Shown here one piece after another: positions 22,544-34,582 of a stretch of DNA of 64,000 nt. The notes beneath the pieces were generated by a model. It was not told the DNA's origin and did no database searches. It saw only the letters and a list, made by a program, of their open reading frames with translations. Location of the stretch: positions 1,178,001 through 1,242,000 of the forward strand of contig JAIXMG010000003.1 in NCBI GenBank assembly GCA_025201345.1, in the 5' to 3' direction. Numbering within the stretch: the first letter of the stretch is position 1; each line of letters starts with the position of its first letter. The stretch is from Thamnidium elegans. Its lineage: Eukaryota; Mucoromycota; Mucoromycetes; Mucorales; Mucoraceae. Position numbers and translations under genes: made by a program.

Positions 22544-23520
22544 CTAAATCTATCACTTAACCAAACATTCATTATAAGAAATGTCCCCATATATACCCAT
22601 GTTGCGCATCTTTCTGTGATATATATTGATATGTATATTAGTTTAATTGGAAGTTTCTAGTTTTTGCATAAAAATAACATACGAAGATACGAGAAATCGC
22701 TATAAGATTAATTTAAAGTCTTTTAGCGTTAATAAAAAAGAATTGATGTGGCGAGTTAAAGTTAGCATACCTGAAGTGAGTCATCAAGGATTAAATAAAA
22801 AAATAAGTTAAAGAATAAAAAGAGAGAGAATATATTCATACAGGACGTATTAATTTGAATACAGTTTATAGCCAAAGCTATGAAGGAGACTGTAGTACGT
22901 TATTACTAACAACCACCAGATAATAGGGATGGTACAACAATAAAATAACATTTACGACTTTAAAAAATAAGCAGTAGATGATCACGTTTTCTCTTGTATA
23001 TTTGAAGAACCGATACTTTTTAAGTCATTGAGCTCATTTTTCTATCGCATATCAGGAACATGAAGGCGCAAAACTTTATTAAAAAACAATATTTTATATA
23101 TTCGAAACTATTTAAATCTATAACGATCTACTTTTTAAAGTGTATACAACGTAGCTCGGCCCATCTCATTCGAGTCTATTCATATTTCATCTATTCTCTT
23201 TTGCTAAAAAGAGTGTATTAACACAATCTTGGAATATTGAAAAAAAAAAAAGTATCCAATTGAGTACCAAACTGAAAAGCAACACAAAGTTTCGTATAAC
23301 TTTCTGTCTAATATAAATACGCTCAACTAGACTGTTATTCAAACTACTTGTGTACATTAGTTTTACGACAGCTATTAACGAGTACCTGAAGTCTAATGCC
23401 TTTTGTTTATACGAAACTTTTTTTTTTTTTTACTTTGACTCTATTGGATCTACGTAAATACATACATAAAGACAATTTTATTTAATTATAATATTAAATA
23501 TTTCATAATTAAAGACTAAA
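22544..23520. other. Intergenic region
   Basis: No gene seen; AT-rich DNA between the membrane-protein gene and the 3' end of the acyl-CoA dehydrogenase. Confidence 0.55.
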
Positions 23521-25291
23521 TTACATCTTAGCGCCCATAAAGGCACCAACCTTCACAGATTGACGAACTCCCAAATCAAGCATGATTTCTTCACTACCAC
23601 CCGGAATTGCGAAAGCACGAACTTCTCTGTATAAACGTTCAACCTTTTCACCTTGACCACCGCGACTGTATGCTAAACCACCAAAGATTTGGGAAGCTTC
23701 ACGAGCACAATATTCAAATGTTTGAGTGGATTGAGCCTTACAGAGAGCGATAGAACCACCGAGACGAACGGCTTGAATTTCTGCAGGCATATGAATGGTT
23801 TGATATGCAAGAGATTCCATCCAAGCATGTGTAGCTTCAACTTGTCTAATCATATGAGCAAGCTTGTTACGAATAACAGGGTGATCAATAAGACGTTTTC
23901 CGAAGGTTTTTCTCTTGTGAGCATACTTGAGAGATTCTTCGACACAGACCCGAGCAAAACGGTTTGCTTGAATAACGATACCCATACGTTCAGAGTTAAA
24001 GTTATGCATGATATATTTGAAACCTTTATTTTCAGAGCCAATCAAGTTCTCCTTGGGAACCTTGACATCTTCCAAAGTAATGTAAGCAGTACCAGAAGGC
24101 CATACACCAGAACACTTCATTTGTGTTGTCCTATCAAACGATATTTGAGTTAGTGTACCGAATCATTTATATGTATGTATATATATATAACCTACTTAAT
24201 ACCAGGCATGGATCTTTCAAGCAATAAGAATGAAATACCGTTGAAACCAGGCTCACCAGTACGAACAGCAACAGTGAAGAAATCAGCAAATGTACCGTTA
24301 GTGATCCATTTCTTTTCACCGTTAACAAGGTAATGGTCACCCATATCCTTGGCTTCAGTTTGGAGACCAGCCACATCGGAACCGCCAGAAGGTTCAGTAA
24401 TTGCTAAACAGATACTCTTTTTACCAGCTAAACAATCTCTAGCAACCTTGTCCTTAAGGTATTTGGAGCCAAAGTGAAGAATAGGGGGAAGACCAATACC
24501 TAAACCGCCAATAAGACCCCAGGTAACCTATAGTTATTGTTAATATTATTTCGTTAGAAGAAGAAGAATAGAAAAACTTACACCACCAGAACCACAACGA
24601 GATAATTCATCGGCGACAATAATATGATGGAATGCATCAAATTCAGCAATAGGTACACCACCAGGTAATTCATAAGGAACATATTCAGCATCGACGTGAC
24701 CAACAACAGAAGCAAAAATACCAGCCTTTGCAGCCTTTTCGATGATTTCAGCAGGTAATTGCTTAGCCTCGTCCCATTCGTGAGTGTTGGGCATAATTTC
24801 ACGTTCCACAAATTCACGAACACTTTGTCTCACCTTACGATGAGAATCGTTATAGTAAGGACTGAACCAATCTTGATACCACATTGGGTCACCGAAGGGA
24901 ACCATATCACCATATGCTTCACCAACTTGAAGAGGATTTACATCAACAACATCATCAGTATCAGCTTCTTCTTGGTTTTCGACACCAATTTCACCGATCA
25001 AGTATTTTGCAGCAATGTTTTGAAGAACAGCTGGACTATGAAAAGCGTCAAATTGTCTAGTGGCATCAGTACCACCGGCCTTTAAGAGCACCTTCTTTCC
25101 TCCTGGGTGATCATTTAAAAAGGAAGAAATATCATAAATTTTATCGTGGATAATAATCCAGCTATATAATATATATAAAAGAAAGGTTGTTAGAGCGAGT
25201 ACTTAAAAGTTGAATTATGCAGTAAATCACAATACCAATCATCGGCTTGTTGATGCTTGGTAACTTCTTCGATGGTGTATTTCTTGGACAT
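23521..25291 (-). CDS. Cytochrome b5-acyl-CoA dehydrogenase fusion
   Basis: FAD enzyme that introduces the alpha-beta double bond in acyl-CoA, fused to a heme domain. Exons 25291-25236, 25161-24582, 24527-24196 and 24130-23521; 525 aa. Residues 1 to about 80 are cytochrome b5: CWIIIHDKIYDISSFL, the heme ligand in HPGG and a second His in FDAFHSP. After an acidic linker the dehydrogenase begins: VRQSVREFVEREIMPN, LAITEPSGGSDVAGLQTEA, KKWITNGTFADFFTVAVRTG, then the C-terminal helical domain (NSERMGIVIQANRFARVCVE, QIFGGLAYSRGGQGEKVERL). The stretch AFAIPGGSEEIM stands where MCAD-type enzymes have the YEGT catalytic loop, so the catalytic base must lie elsewhere. The C-terminus -AKM fits the peroxisomal PTS1 pattern (S/A/C-K/R/H-L/M). 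No mitochondrial presequence is visible; peroxisomal location is inferred. Confidence 0.95.
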
Positions 25292-26824
25292 TTTTACAAA
25301 AAAAAAAGACGAGCACTTAGTATATAAAAAAATACAGAAGAACTGTTTGAATGTAAGAATAAAAATAAGTAAAAATGTTAAAATAGAAGAAATGCGATTA
25401 GACTTTAAAAAAGAGGTATTTTAAGAATAAGCAAAAAAAAATATATGGGTGAGTAATTCACATGTCTATTGAAAGGTTGTGAAATTATATAAAGGTAGGA
25501 CGCAGAAATATCTCATGACGGTATACTCTGCTCTTTTTACGCTATACAAAGTGCTGAATAGGTGTCTACATGTGATTTTTTCTTTAGAACCCACTACCCC
25601 ACATTAGTTGTGTCACATAATTTCTTTATATTTGAAAAGAAGAATATACTTATATATCATCACTGATAGATTGCCTATATATTTAAATCAGCATGATAAA
25701 TAAAAGCTCTGTCTGTTATTAACAAAAAAAAAAGTATACATGTTGATATTATCATCCAAAGGGACATGATAGAAAAAAGTTGTTATTTTTTGTCATTCGA
25801 TAAAATATCCATATGTCGTATATTTCTAAATTGGGAACATATACTCTCTACTCATCAAAAATTAAAAGCGTGTGTATATAAGCAAACTTGCTTTATGTGA
25901 CTCTTAGCACAAGGATTGAATATAGTTGGCGGATGTTATATTCGGAGCTCATCTTCCCGTCCATCCTTTAAGAGATAAAATAATTTTACTATGATTTATC
26001 ATTAAACCGGGTAAAAATAAAAATAAAATGCATATGAAGTATCCGTCCGTGATGAAAGGATTTTCTGCTGAACAGCAAAAAAAAACAAAAACAAAAAAAA
26101 AACAAAAAAAAAGGCATTGTGATTCGATCTTTCACTTGCCCTCATATTCTCCGTACTACTTTGTTAATAAACTAGTTAAATGTCTTACAGAATTACTGCA
26201 GCAACATATCAGCGCGAAACTGAATTTACTTACACATATGTTATCTATATTTATACGCCCTTTCGTTAACTATCTTTTTAAAAAAGCGACCAGTTACATT
26301 TTCAATCCGAGCTTGCAACTATCCTTTCAGTTATTACTATTCATTACTTTACCAGTTGTACTTGTCGTGGGAACAACCAATCATCTACTAGGTCCAAGCA
26401 TATGTTTTAGTTTGTAAGCAAATTATTCTTAGAAGTGCGTATATAAAACAACAAATAGGATGTGCATGTTGATACTGAAATACTATATACATTTGTATGT
26501 TTTTCTCTCTGATTAGCTTTTTAGATGAAAAATATGCCAAAAATATTCGTATGAAATTATTTTTCACATCACGTGAGAATTTTGGATCTTCTCAGGTTTT
26601 TCTCGTTACAGTTCGATGTTACACGTATATAGGGATACTTTTATATGTATATATTATATTTTTTTATTATATTGGCTTTTCAATGTAGGGATTGGACAGG
26701 AAGTTTTTCATTAATAATCATAATTGACTTATTTAAAGGTTAGCGAAAAAGAATGGGAGGTATTTGGTGTTTTTGTGTATTTTTTTTTTTTTCTTAAAAA
26801 TAAAAAACATATCTATATTACAAT
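25292..26824. other. Intergenic region with a doubtful hydrophobic open frame
   Basis: Mostly AT-rich DNA. On the plus strand 26160-26416 reads as a hydrophobic peptide (SFQLLLFITLPVVLVVGTTN) ending near a GTAAGC-type donor, and 26520-26595 could be a following exon (LDEKYAKNIRMKLFFTSREN). No start, family or continuing exon was found, so no gene is called. Confidence 0.4.
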
Positions 26825-28513
<1,689 letters not shown>

Positions 28514-30674
28514 TTTTGATTTTTAAAAAAAAAAGAAAAAAAAAAAAAGGGAAACAAGTAAAAAACCTTTAAAATCCAGGGATTATATACGTATCAAAAA
28601 AAAAACTGGCTGCAATAATTATCGCTTGTGTTACGCAAATGTTTATAATCCAGTTACGTTTCGTTCCGGTAATGGATAAAAACTCGTAGTGGCTTTTTTT
28701 TTTTTTTTTTTACCCTGTCATTTTACATTTTTATAAGTAATAAGTAAAAACTTAAAAAATCGAATGGTTTTTTTTTTTTCTTAGTAATTTAAACCCGTTA
28801 TTTCCTTTTATTTAAGAAAAAAAAAAAAAAAAAAAAGAAAAAGAAAAGTAATTTAAACCCGAACCTTTTTTTTTTATTATCTCCTCCTTATCTTTATTCT
28901 TGTTACTTATTAAAGTTGCTCCAATACTTGTCCGAAATGAAAGGACTTCCTGTCCTTTGATTTACTTTTTTTGAGCGTGCTTTTTAGGCGGAGAAGTTAA
29001 TTCTTGTGTTCCAATATAGATAACTGACCGTGGTATTTTTATTGGCATGAGATATCACATTTTTTTCCGCCTGTCCCTAATTGAACAATAAGATCTGTAA
29101 ATATTTGATTTGGCCTAGATCAATTCATGACCCTTTTTGTTTGTATACACTACTTTAAAATGCAACATTTAAAATAGTTGCTATCTTCAATCTATTAAAA
29201 AAAAAAACTGTTAAGCGGAAAAATAAAATTAACTTTAAAAATAATGTAACATGTATTATAGAGTTCAACTTGTCCTTTTATTTAAGGTATTCAGCTTTTT
29301 AAACTCAAATAGTAACAAAAGTTAAATAAGTGAATGCTGTAGAGGATAAGCATTTCTAAAACGCTACTATTATCATTTTAATTTAATTGCAAGTTTTCGG
29401 TACGTATGGGGTTTAAATTACCCTTTTTGTTTCTGCAGCATACAAACCCCATTGGCTCTTTCATAGTTCCCTATACCAATTATAATATCTACATCTAATC
29501 ACTGTAAATGATTCATTTTATAAATTGAAAAAAAAAAAAAAAGCTCGTACATCTTTAAAGTAGTACTTGATATAATTTCTGACATAAGCACAATCGTTAC
29601 CATCTATATAATTATGTACAGATACCCCAGCAATATTAATAGATGGAGGCGATAAACATATACACAACGTTAAAATTAATATTTAACTAACGCATATTGA
29701 TCGTTCACCACGACCATAAATAACTAATACTTGAGAATCTTGTTCCATTTTTTTTTTTTTTTTTACTAGTTAGATTTTTATCTGATCGTATTTACATATC
29801 AGTGATTATAATTTGACAAGTATTTGACAAAGATAAGAGCATTCAAAATGATACGAAAGCATGTGAAAACAATAGTATGAAGGATGGCGCATGTATCTTT
29901 CTTTTTTCTAAAAAAAAAATAACCAGAAGCTCTGATTTGTCGAAAAAAAAATATAGCGTGTATAGTTACACACAAACTTATATTTCATTTTTGCTTATCA
30001 CAGCTGGTGTGCTGGGAACTTTTTGTCTTTCTGTACTGTATAATAAAATATTCTCCTTTTGGGCTACCTTGTGGGTTATTTATTTGGGTAGCTCTATAAA
30101 CCGTTTTAGTACAGAGCGACTTTCGGGCTAAGTGGCATACGTGGTATAAAGAGTGTAACTGGTCCAGGCAGTGTAAGTGGTGAAAGCATACATGCGTAGA
30201 AGTACGTTAACTTGAACAGTTAATAAGTACTTCAACGGTCTGCCTTAAAGTTTTTTCTGGTTATCCACAACTGTCCTATTATTAGACCTGGACTATATGG
30301 ATACTCTACGGTAAATATATTACCAGTCATACCACCTTTTGTCTTGGAAACCACCATTAGACACACCAACTGCTGACTACAATAGATATGTACTACATTC
30401 TGCACCGAGATATAACTTAGTATCTGATAGGGTGATAGCATACGGATTAATCATACTTTCCTATTTTCCATTGGATCAATAACAGGTCTTTTTAAAGCTC
30501 TAGATTATACTTGTATTTTTCTTGGAATCATTAAATATGGCATTAGAGAAAGACACTATTACCATTTCGCTATACCTATTCTTTGTCAAAAGGAATTATT
30601 GAGTTCTTTTTTTTTTTTTTTTTGCTTTTGTTTTATTACGAACAATTGTACAATTCTGAGTAAAAAGTAATCAT
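28514..30674. other. Gene-poor region
   Basis: Long A and T runs dominate 28520-28900. On the minus strand 29748 to about 29570 reads MEQDSQVLVIYGRGERS, a TAA at 29685-29683, then a further open stretch (SPPSINIAGVSVHNYIDGND) that looks protein-like, but I found no intact splicing or family. An 84-codon plus-strand frame at 29877-30131 has no supporting features. The DNA upstream of 30674 may hold more of the Tc1/mariner relic. Confidence 0.45.
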
Positions 30675-30890
30675 TGATTTTTATAAATAAGCTACATCCT
30701 TCAAAGTACAGATTTAAATCCAATTGAAAACCTTTGGAGTAAATTAACTAATTCGAAAAAAAAAATTGGATACCCTTATCCAAGAAGAATGGAAAAGGCA
30801 TTTGTTTAAAATTTTACAAGCAGTATGCCCGAAAGATGTACAACTGTAAAAAAAAAAAAAGAAGAAGCCAATAATGGCCATACCAAATAT
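30675..30890 (+). mobile_element. Tc1/mariner-type transposase remnant (C-terminal end)
   Basis: One frame reads STDLNPIENLWSKLTN at 30705-30752, the near-universal (S)PDLNPIENLW motif that holds the third catalytic acidic residue of Tc1-type DDE transposases. After a frameshift in an A-run, the neighbouring frame reads LIQEEWKRHLFKILQAV and then ANNGHTKY ending at 30890, matching the usual C-terminal end of these proteins. Frameshifts and stops show it is dead. I could not align the first two catalytic Asp regions or terminal inverted repeats. Confidence 0.65.
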
Positions 30891-31742
30891 TAAAACTTAA
30901 ATAAAACTTAACACTCGTTAGTTGCATATTTAAATAACTTATATTTAAAATTTGAAGTTATTTGGTTAAAGTTTTATAATCAAATTTCTTAATTCAAAGA
31001 TGCCATATTATGTCATATAGATAATTGTTTTCGTTTGTAAAAAAGTGACGATTACTATTTGATCGGAGTAGTATAACAGCTTATCAGATCTTTTTTTTTC
31101 TTTATGTCAAGATTGTAGGCATATCATAGAAAGTATGTTTATAGGATCATAAATAATAGATATGGCCGAGTCCAATGACTTTACAGCATATATACCGAAT
31201 TAATAAGTCAATGAGGGGAAAGAAAAGGTGTCTTTACGTGTAAATATATATAGATATAATTTTCTGCTTAAACCTCGTTATTATCATGCTTGATAGCTAA
31301 TTAATTAAAGGGCTCCTAACTGATAATTCGGGAGAGTTTATGGTATTAAAGGGCTGAGGAGCTATGGAAGAAGAAGAAGCGTGAAAAGGAAAGCGTTACT
31401 CATATTCATAAAATACCTGCTTTTGACACTTAGTTTCGAGCGTATTTATACTTTTTAAAATGTTAAAGCACATATTGCGCACATTGTATTTAATAAATAT
31501 ATTCTGGTTTACTCAATTTGGATCTTCCTGGTTTATGTATAATAATAATAAAAAAATAAAAATAGTAATATACAACTACAACGATTTTATATAGGTTTTT
31601 CTATGTTGGGTCTTTCAGATCGTTTAATTGAACTACAAGTTGGTACCAGTCAAATAAAATCAATTTGGTGGAGATCGATTGATGTGAGGAAAAAAAACAG
31701 ACTTTTCTTTTATATATATATATATTAAATGTGTATCGTTTT
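30891..31742. other. Intergenic region
   Basis: AT-rich, no gene. A short open stretch near 31598-31690 (SMLGLSDRLIELQVGTSQIK) looks coding but has no start or stop context. Confidence 0.5.
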
Positions 31743-32201
31743 TTATTTGGCAGATGTCTTGAGCTATCATTTTATCATGTTACATTTTTAATTTTATTCG
31801 TTATATTTTTTTTTTAAAAAAAAACTTGATAACAATAACAACAAAAAAACTTACCTGCAATCCGTGCATGCCCTTAATTTCTTCCTTTAAAACTTCGTTA
31901 ACCATTCTATGTTGCTTAACAATACTTGTTCCTTCGAACTTTTTAGCAGCAATATCGATAGCATACATAGATCCACAACCACCTATTTTGTACATAAATA
32001 TAAATTGTCCGAGAAAACAAGAGTACGTTTATATATATATATATTACCAGAAACATCAGCAACTTGAAGTTTATGAGGAGAAAGTGCTTCAGTAAGCTTT
32101 TGATAGATGTGCTTTTCACCAGTACTTAAACTAGCGGGCGCTTCAGTTGAATAAAATGCACGGCTGATAATAGAGCTGCGAGCGAAACGTGAGAGAAGCA
32201 T
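31743..32201 (-). CDS. BOL3: BolA-like protein, mitochondrial BolA3/Bol3 type
   Basis: Small protein that works with glutaredoxin-5/NFU-type factors in delivering [4Fe-4S] clusters to mitochondrial enzymes such as succinate dehydrogenase and lipoate synthase. Three exons: 32201-32048, 31982-31855 and a 21-nt last exon 31763-31743; 100 aa. The first 23 residues (MLLSRFARSSIISRAFYSTE) form an amphipathic, Arg/Ser-rich presequence. The BolA domain follows: HKLQVADVSGGCGSMYAIDI, with the Cys of the GGCGSMY loop, FEGTSIVKQHRMVNEVL with the invariant His, and EIKGMHGLQLKTSAK at the C-terminus. The short last exon (LKTSAK stop) is supported by the ATGATAG acceptor and phase. It is 263 bp downstream of the uL2 gene on the same strand. 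Confidence 0.93.
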
Positions 32202-32342
32202 AATAATGTAAGGGAAACAAAGATGAAAAAGAGAAAGAAAAAAAAATTCCCAGGGGTCCGTTAGATCTCTTTTTTTTTTCAAGCCAGAACAGTCACTAGA
32301 TATGGGGGAGTACCTTTTTTTAAGGAGAGAAACATTATTAAT

Positions 32343-32344
<2 letters not shown>

Positions 32345-32374
<30 letters not shown>
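32345..32374. repeat. 30-bp poly(A) tract
   Basis: An uninterrupted run of 30 A residues between the BOL3 promoter and the uL2 3' end, one of the longest homopolymers in the window. Confidence 0.9.
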
Positions 32375-32376
<2 letters not shown>

Positions 32377-32464
32377 AAGATATATGCTACTTTTTTTTAT
32401 ATTATACATTTACAATTAAAAACAAAAGGCTTTTTTATTCTTTTTAAGAAAATAATTAAATGAT

Positions 32465-33389
32465 TTAAGCATCCTTGACCTTCTTGGTACCACGGAGGAG
32501 ACCAGTACGACGAGCAGCGATCAAACCAACCTTTTGACCAGCAGGAGAGTCACGAGCCATAGTAGAAGCCTTACCAATATGTTGATGGTTACCACCACCA
32601 TGAGGATGGTCAACGGGGTTCATGGCAACACCACGAGTCTTAGGCCAAGAGTTACGCTTGACTCTGTACTTGTGGAAAGCACGACCAGCCTTCAAGAGGG
32701 GCTTATCAATACGACCACCACCAGCAATGATACCAATGACGGCACGAGAGGTAGAGGGAATGACCTTCTTGGAACCAGAGGGAAGACGAATACGGGTCTT
32801 ACCGTCATCACCGTGACCAATAACGGTAGCATAGTTACCGGAGGTACGGGCAATAGATCCACGATCACCAACCTTCTCTTCAACATTACAGATAACGGTA
32901 CCTTCGGGCATAGAAGCCAAAGGTAAAACATTACCAATGTTCAAGGTAGCCTTCTTACCGGCATAGATGAATTGACCAGTGTACATACCTTCGGTGGCAA
33001 TGAAGGTTTCAGTACGGAGCTTGTACCTAATTAAAAGATATATTGATTAGTTCAATTGCATTCCTTTCATCAGCTTCCTCATCAGTTTCCTCCCCCCCCC
33101 TTTTTTTTTTGTGTTCTCTCTTTCTCTTTTTTATTCCTCTTTTCTCTATGTATATCTTTTCCTCTTTAATTGTGAACGATGCTTACTTATAAGGATCACG
33201 GAAGACAACCTTGGCAAGAGGAGCACCTCTTCCGGGATCGTGAATGATGTCCTTGACGATACCACGAACATAACCATGACGTTCAGCGAAATCGAAGACA
33301 CGGAGCTTGGCAGCACCCTTACGGCCTACAGTGTGAGATCTGAAGATACTTCCAGCACCTTTTCTTTGAGCACGAATTACGCGACCCAT
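32465..33389 (-). CDS. RPL2: 60S ribosomal protein uL2 (L2/L8)
   Basis: Large-subunit protein beside the peptidyl-transferase centre. Two exons, 33389-33187 and 33026-32465, give 254 aa, the standard eukaryotic length. [20 protein letters not shown] at the start, [14 protein letters not shown], and [20 protein letters not shown], whose HPHGGG loop with its conserved His approaches the catalytic centre, are diagnostic. The single intron (160 nt) contains a run of ten G on the coding strand and, nearby, two CTGATGA sequences; I saw no convincing snoRNA. Less AT-rich codon choice than its neighbours fits high expression. Confidence 0.98.
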
Positions 33390-33861
33390 ATTAAATCAAA
33401 TCTAAATTTGTTAAGCACATTAGTAAATTCATCCCTTTCACCAAAAAAAAAAAAAAAAAAAAAAATGGCGATAGTTTCATTCCATATAATCGAAAAATCT
33501 AATCATCCATCTATTTTTGATTCTATTGATGTATATCTCGGTTTTATAAATACTAACCCTTAATTTGGTGTTGGGGGAGAAGAGGAAGTTTGTACTATTT
33601 ACAGTCAGTTTCATTATAGTACCCTGCTGCTCCAAAAAAAAAAAAAACTGCCCGTTGCGGTTCTTCAATATTCCCCCCCCCCCACCCTCTTTGATGTGTA
33701 TGTGGATACGAAGCAAAAAAAAAAAAAAAGAGAGACCTTGTCCGGTTAGTTTTTTCGTCTTTCCGACCCGGGCGGGAGAAAGGGGATCTTTTAAAGCAAA
33801 AACAAAAAGTAATGTTCACGCTTAAGTAAACCTTCTTCCTTTTTTCTTTTATATATACCAA
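33390..33861. other. Divergent promoter region, uL2 / AIRIM-like
   Basis: 472 bp between two diverging genes. It holds an A-run of 21 (33443-33463), a C-rich stretch (33674-33687) and a GC-rich patch CGACCCGGGCGGGAGAAAGG near 33762-33782, which stands out from the AT-rich surroundings and is a candidate regulatory site. A plus-strand open frame here is low-complexity and not called. Confidence 0.5.
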
Positions 33862-34582
33862 ATGCAACAATTAATACAAGAGAGAAATGTCTCTTTTGCT
33901 TTATTAACAAAAGCACAAACACTATGTAATACATGGTACAAGTTACAAACGAAATCCTTAAACTTGTTACAGTCCATTAACAATGTTATTTCTCAACGTA
34001 TTGCTACTTTTGATCTACCAACCACTTTAGCACAACATGGCGTTACACCTTCTCGACTTATTTTTAAACAAACTGAATCAATCGAAAACTCGATAAAAAA
34101 TATGAGACTTGTCCTTGAGATGTTTGAAAAGGTCAAGAACGATTGGCAAAAATTAGAAATAGAAGCCAAAAGACACCTTACAAAATCGCTGACGGTTATT
34201 GTTAAACCACAACCATTATCTACTGAGTCTATGATTCAAGTAACATCAGTGAGTCCAGTACAAGTATACGATATGATTTCAAAACTTGCGTATATGCATA
34301 AAGAAGAATTCGCTTATAAATCTACATTGTTAATATCTTTACCATCACATACGTCTACAGTTGAACAGTTTCAAAATTTGATTGATCGTTGGACTATGGA
34401 ATCACGTATTGACGATCAAATTGAACAAGATATTTCTGAACGTATTAAGCTTTACAAGGTGGTTAAAAAAGTACTTCAATCAGGTAAAAAAAAAAAAAAG
34501 CTTTTTTTCATTTATTATTATACAAACTGTCAAAAAAAAAAAAAAAATCTAATATTCTACGTTTAAAATTCTTACAGAGTGA
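33862..34582 (+). CDS. AIRIM / C1orf109-like ribosome-maturation factor
   Basis: Helical protein of about 208 aa. The segment VSPVQVYDMISKLAYMHKEE with a following YKSTLLISLPS and LIDRW, and an earlier SIENSIKNMRLVLEMFEKVK coiled-coil, follow the same order and spacing as human C1orf109 (AIRIM), which acts with the AFG2 AAA-ATPases in late 60S maturation. This comes from my recall of the human protein, not a search. First exon 33862-34483; a GTAAAA donor then joins a 5-nt last exon at 34578-34582 (AGTGA), ending ...VLQSE. If the intron is not used the frame ends at 34566 with a Lys-rich low-complexity tail. Either way it overlaps the 3' end of ELP2. uL2 lies upstream, divergent. Confidence 0.7.

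Noticed and set aside
26028..26417. 129-codon plus-strand frame with a hydrophobic end
   Set aside because: The first part is poly-A-derived Lys/Gln; the hydrophobic exon-like end has no start, family or onward exon.
32345..32374. A30 tract as a sign of retroposition
   Set aside because: No intronless gene copy or target-site duplication beside it; similar A/T runs are common in this genome.
32534..32926. 130-codon plus-strand frame opposite uL2
   Set aside because: Antisense shadow of a highly conserved ribosomal protein gene with biased codon use.
33027..33186. C/D-box snoRNA in the uL2 intron
   Set aside because: Two CTGATGA sequences are present on the coding strand, but no proper C/D spacing or terminal stem was found.
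33565..33870. Open frames on both strands in the uL2/AIRIM promoter
   Set aside because: Made of homopolymer and C-rich runs; no homology or start context.
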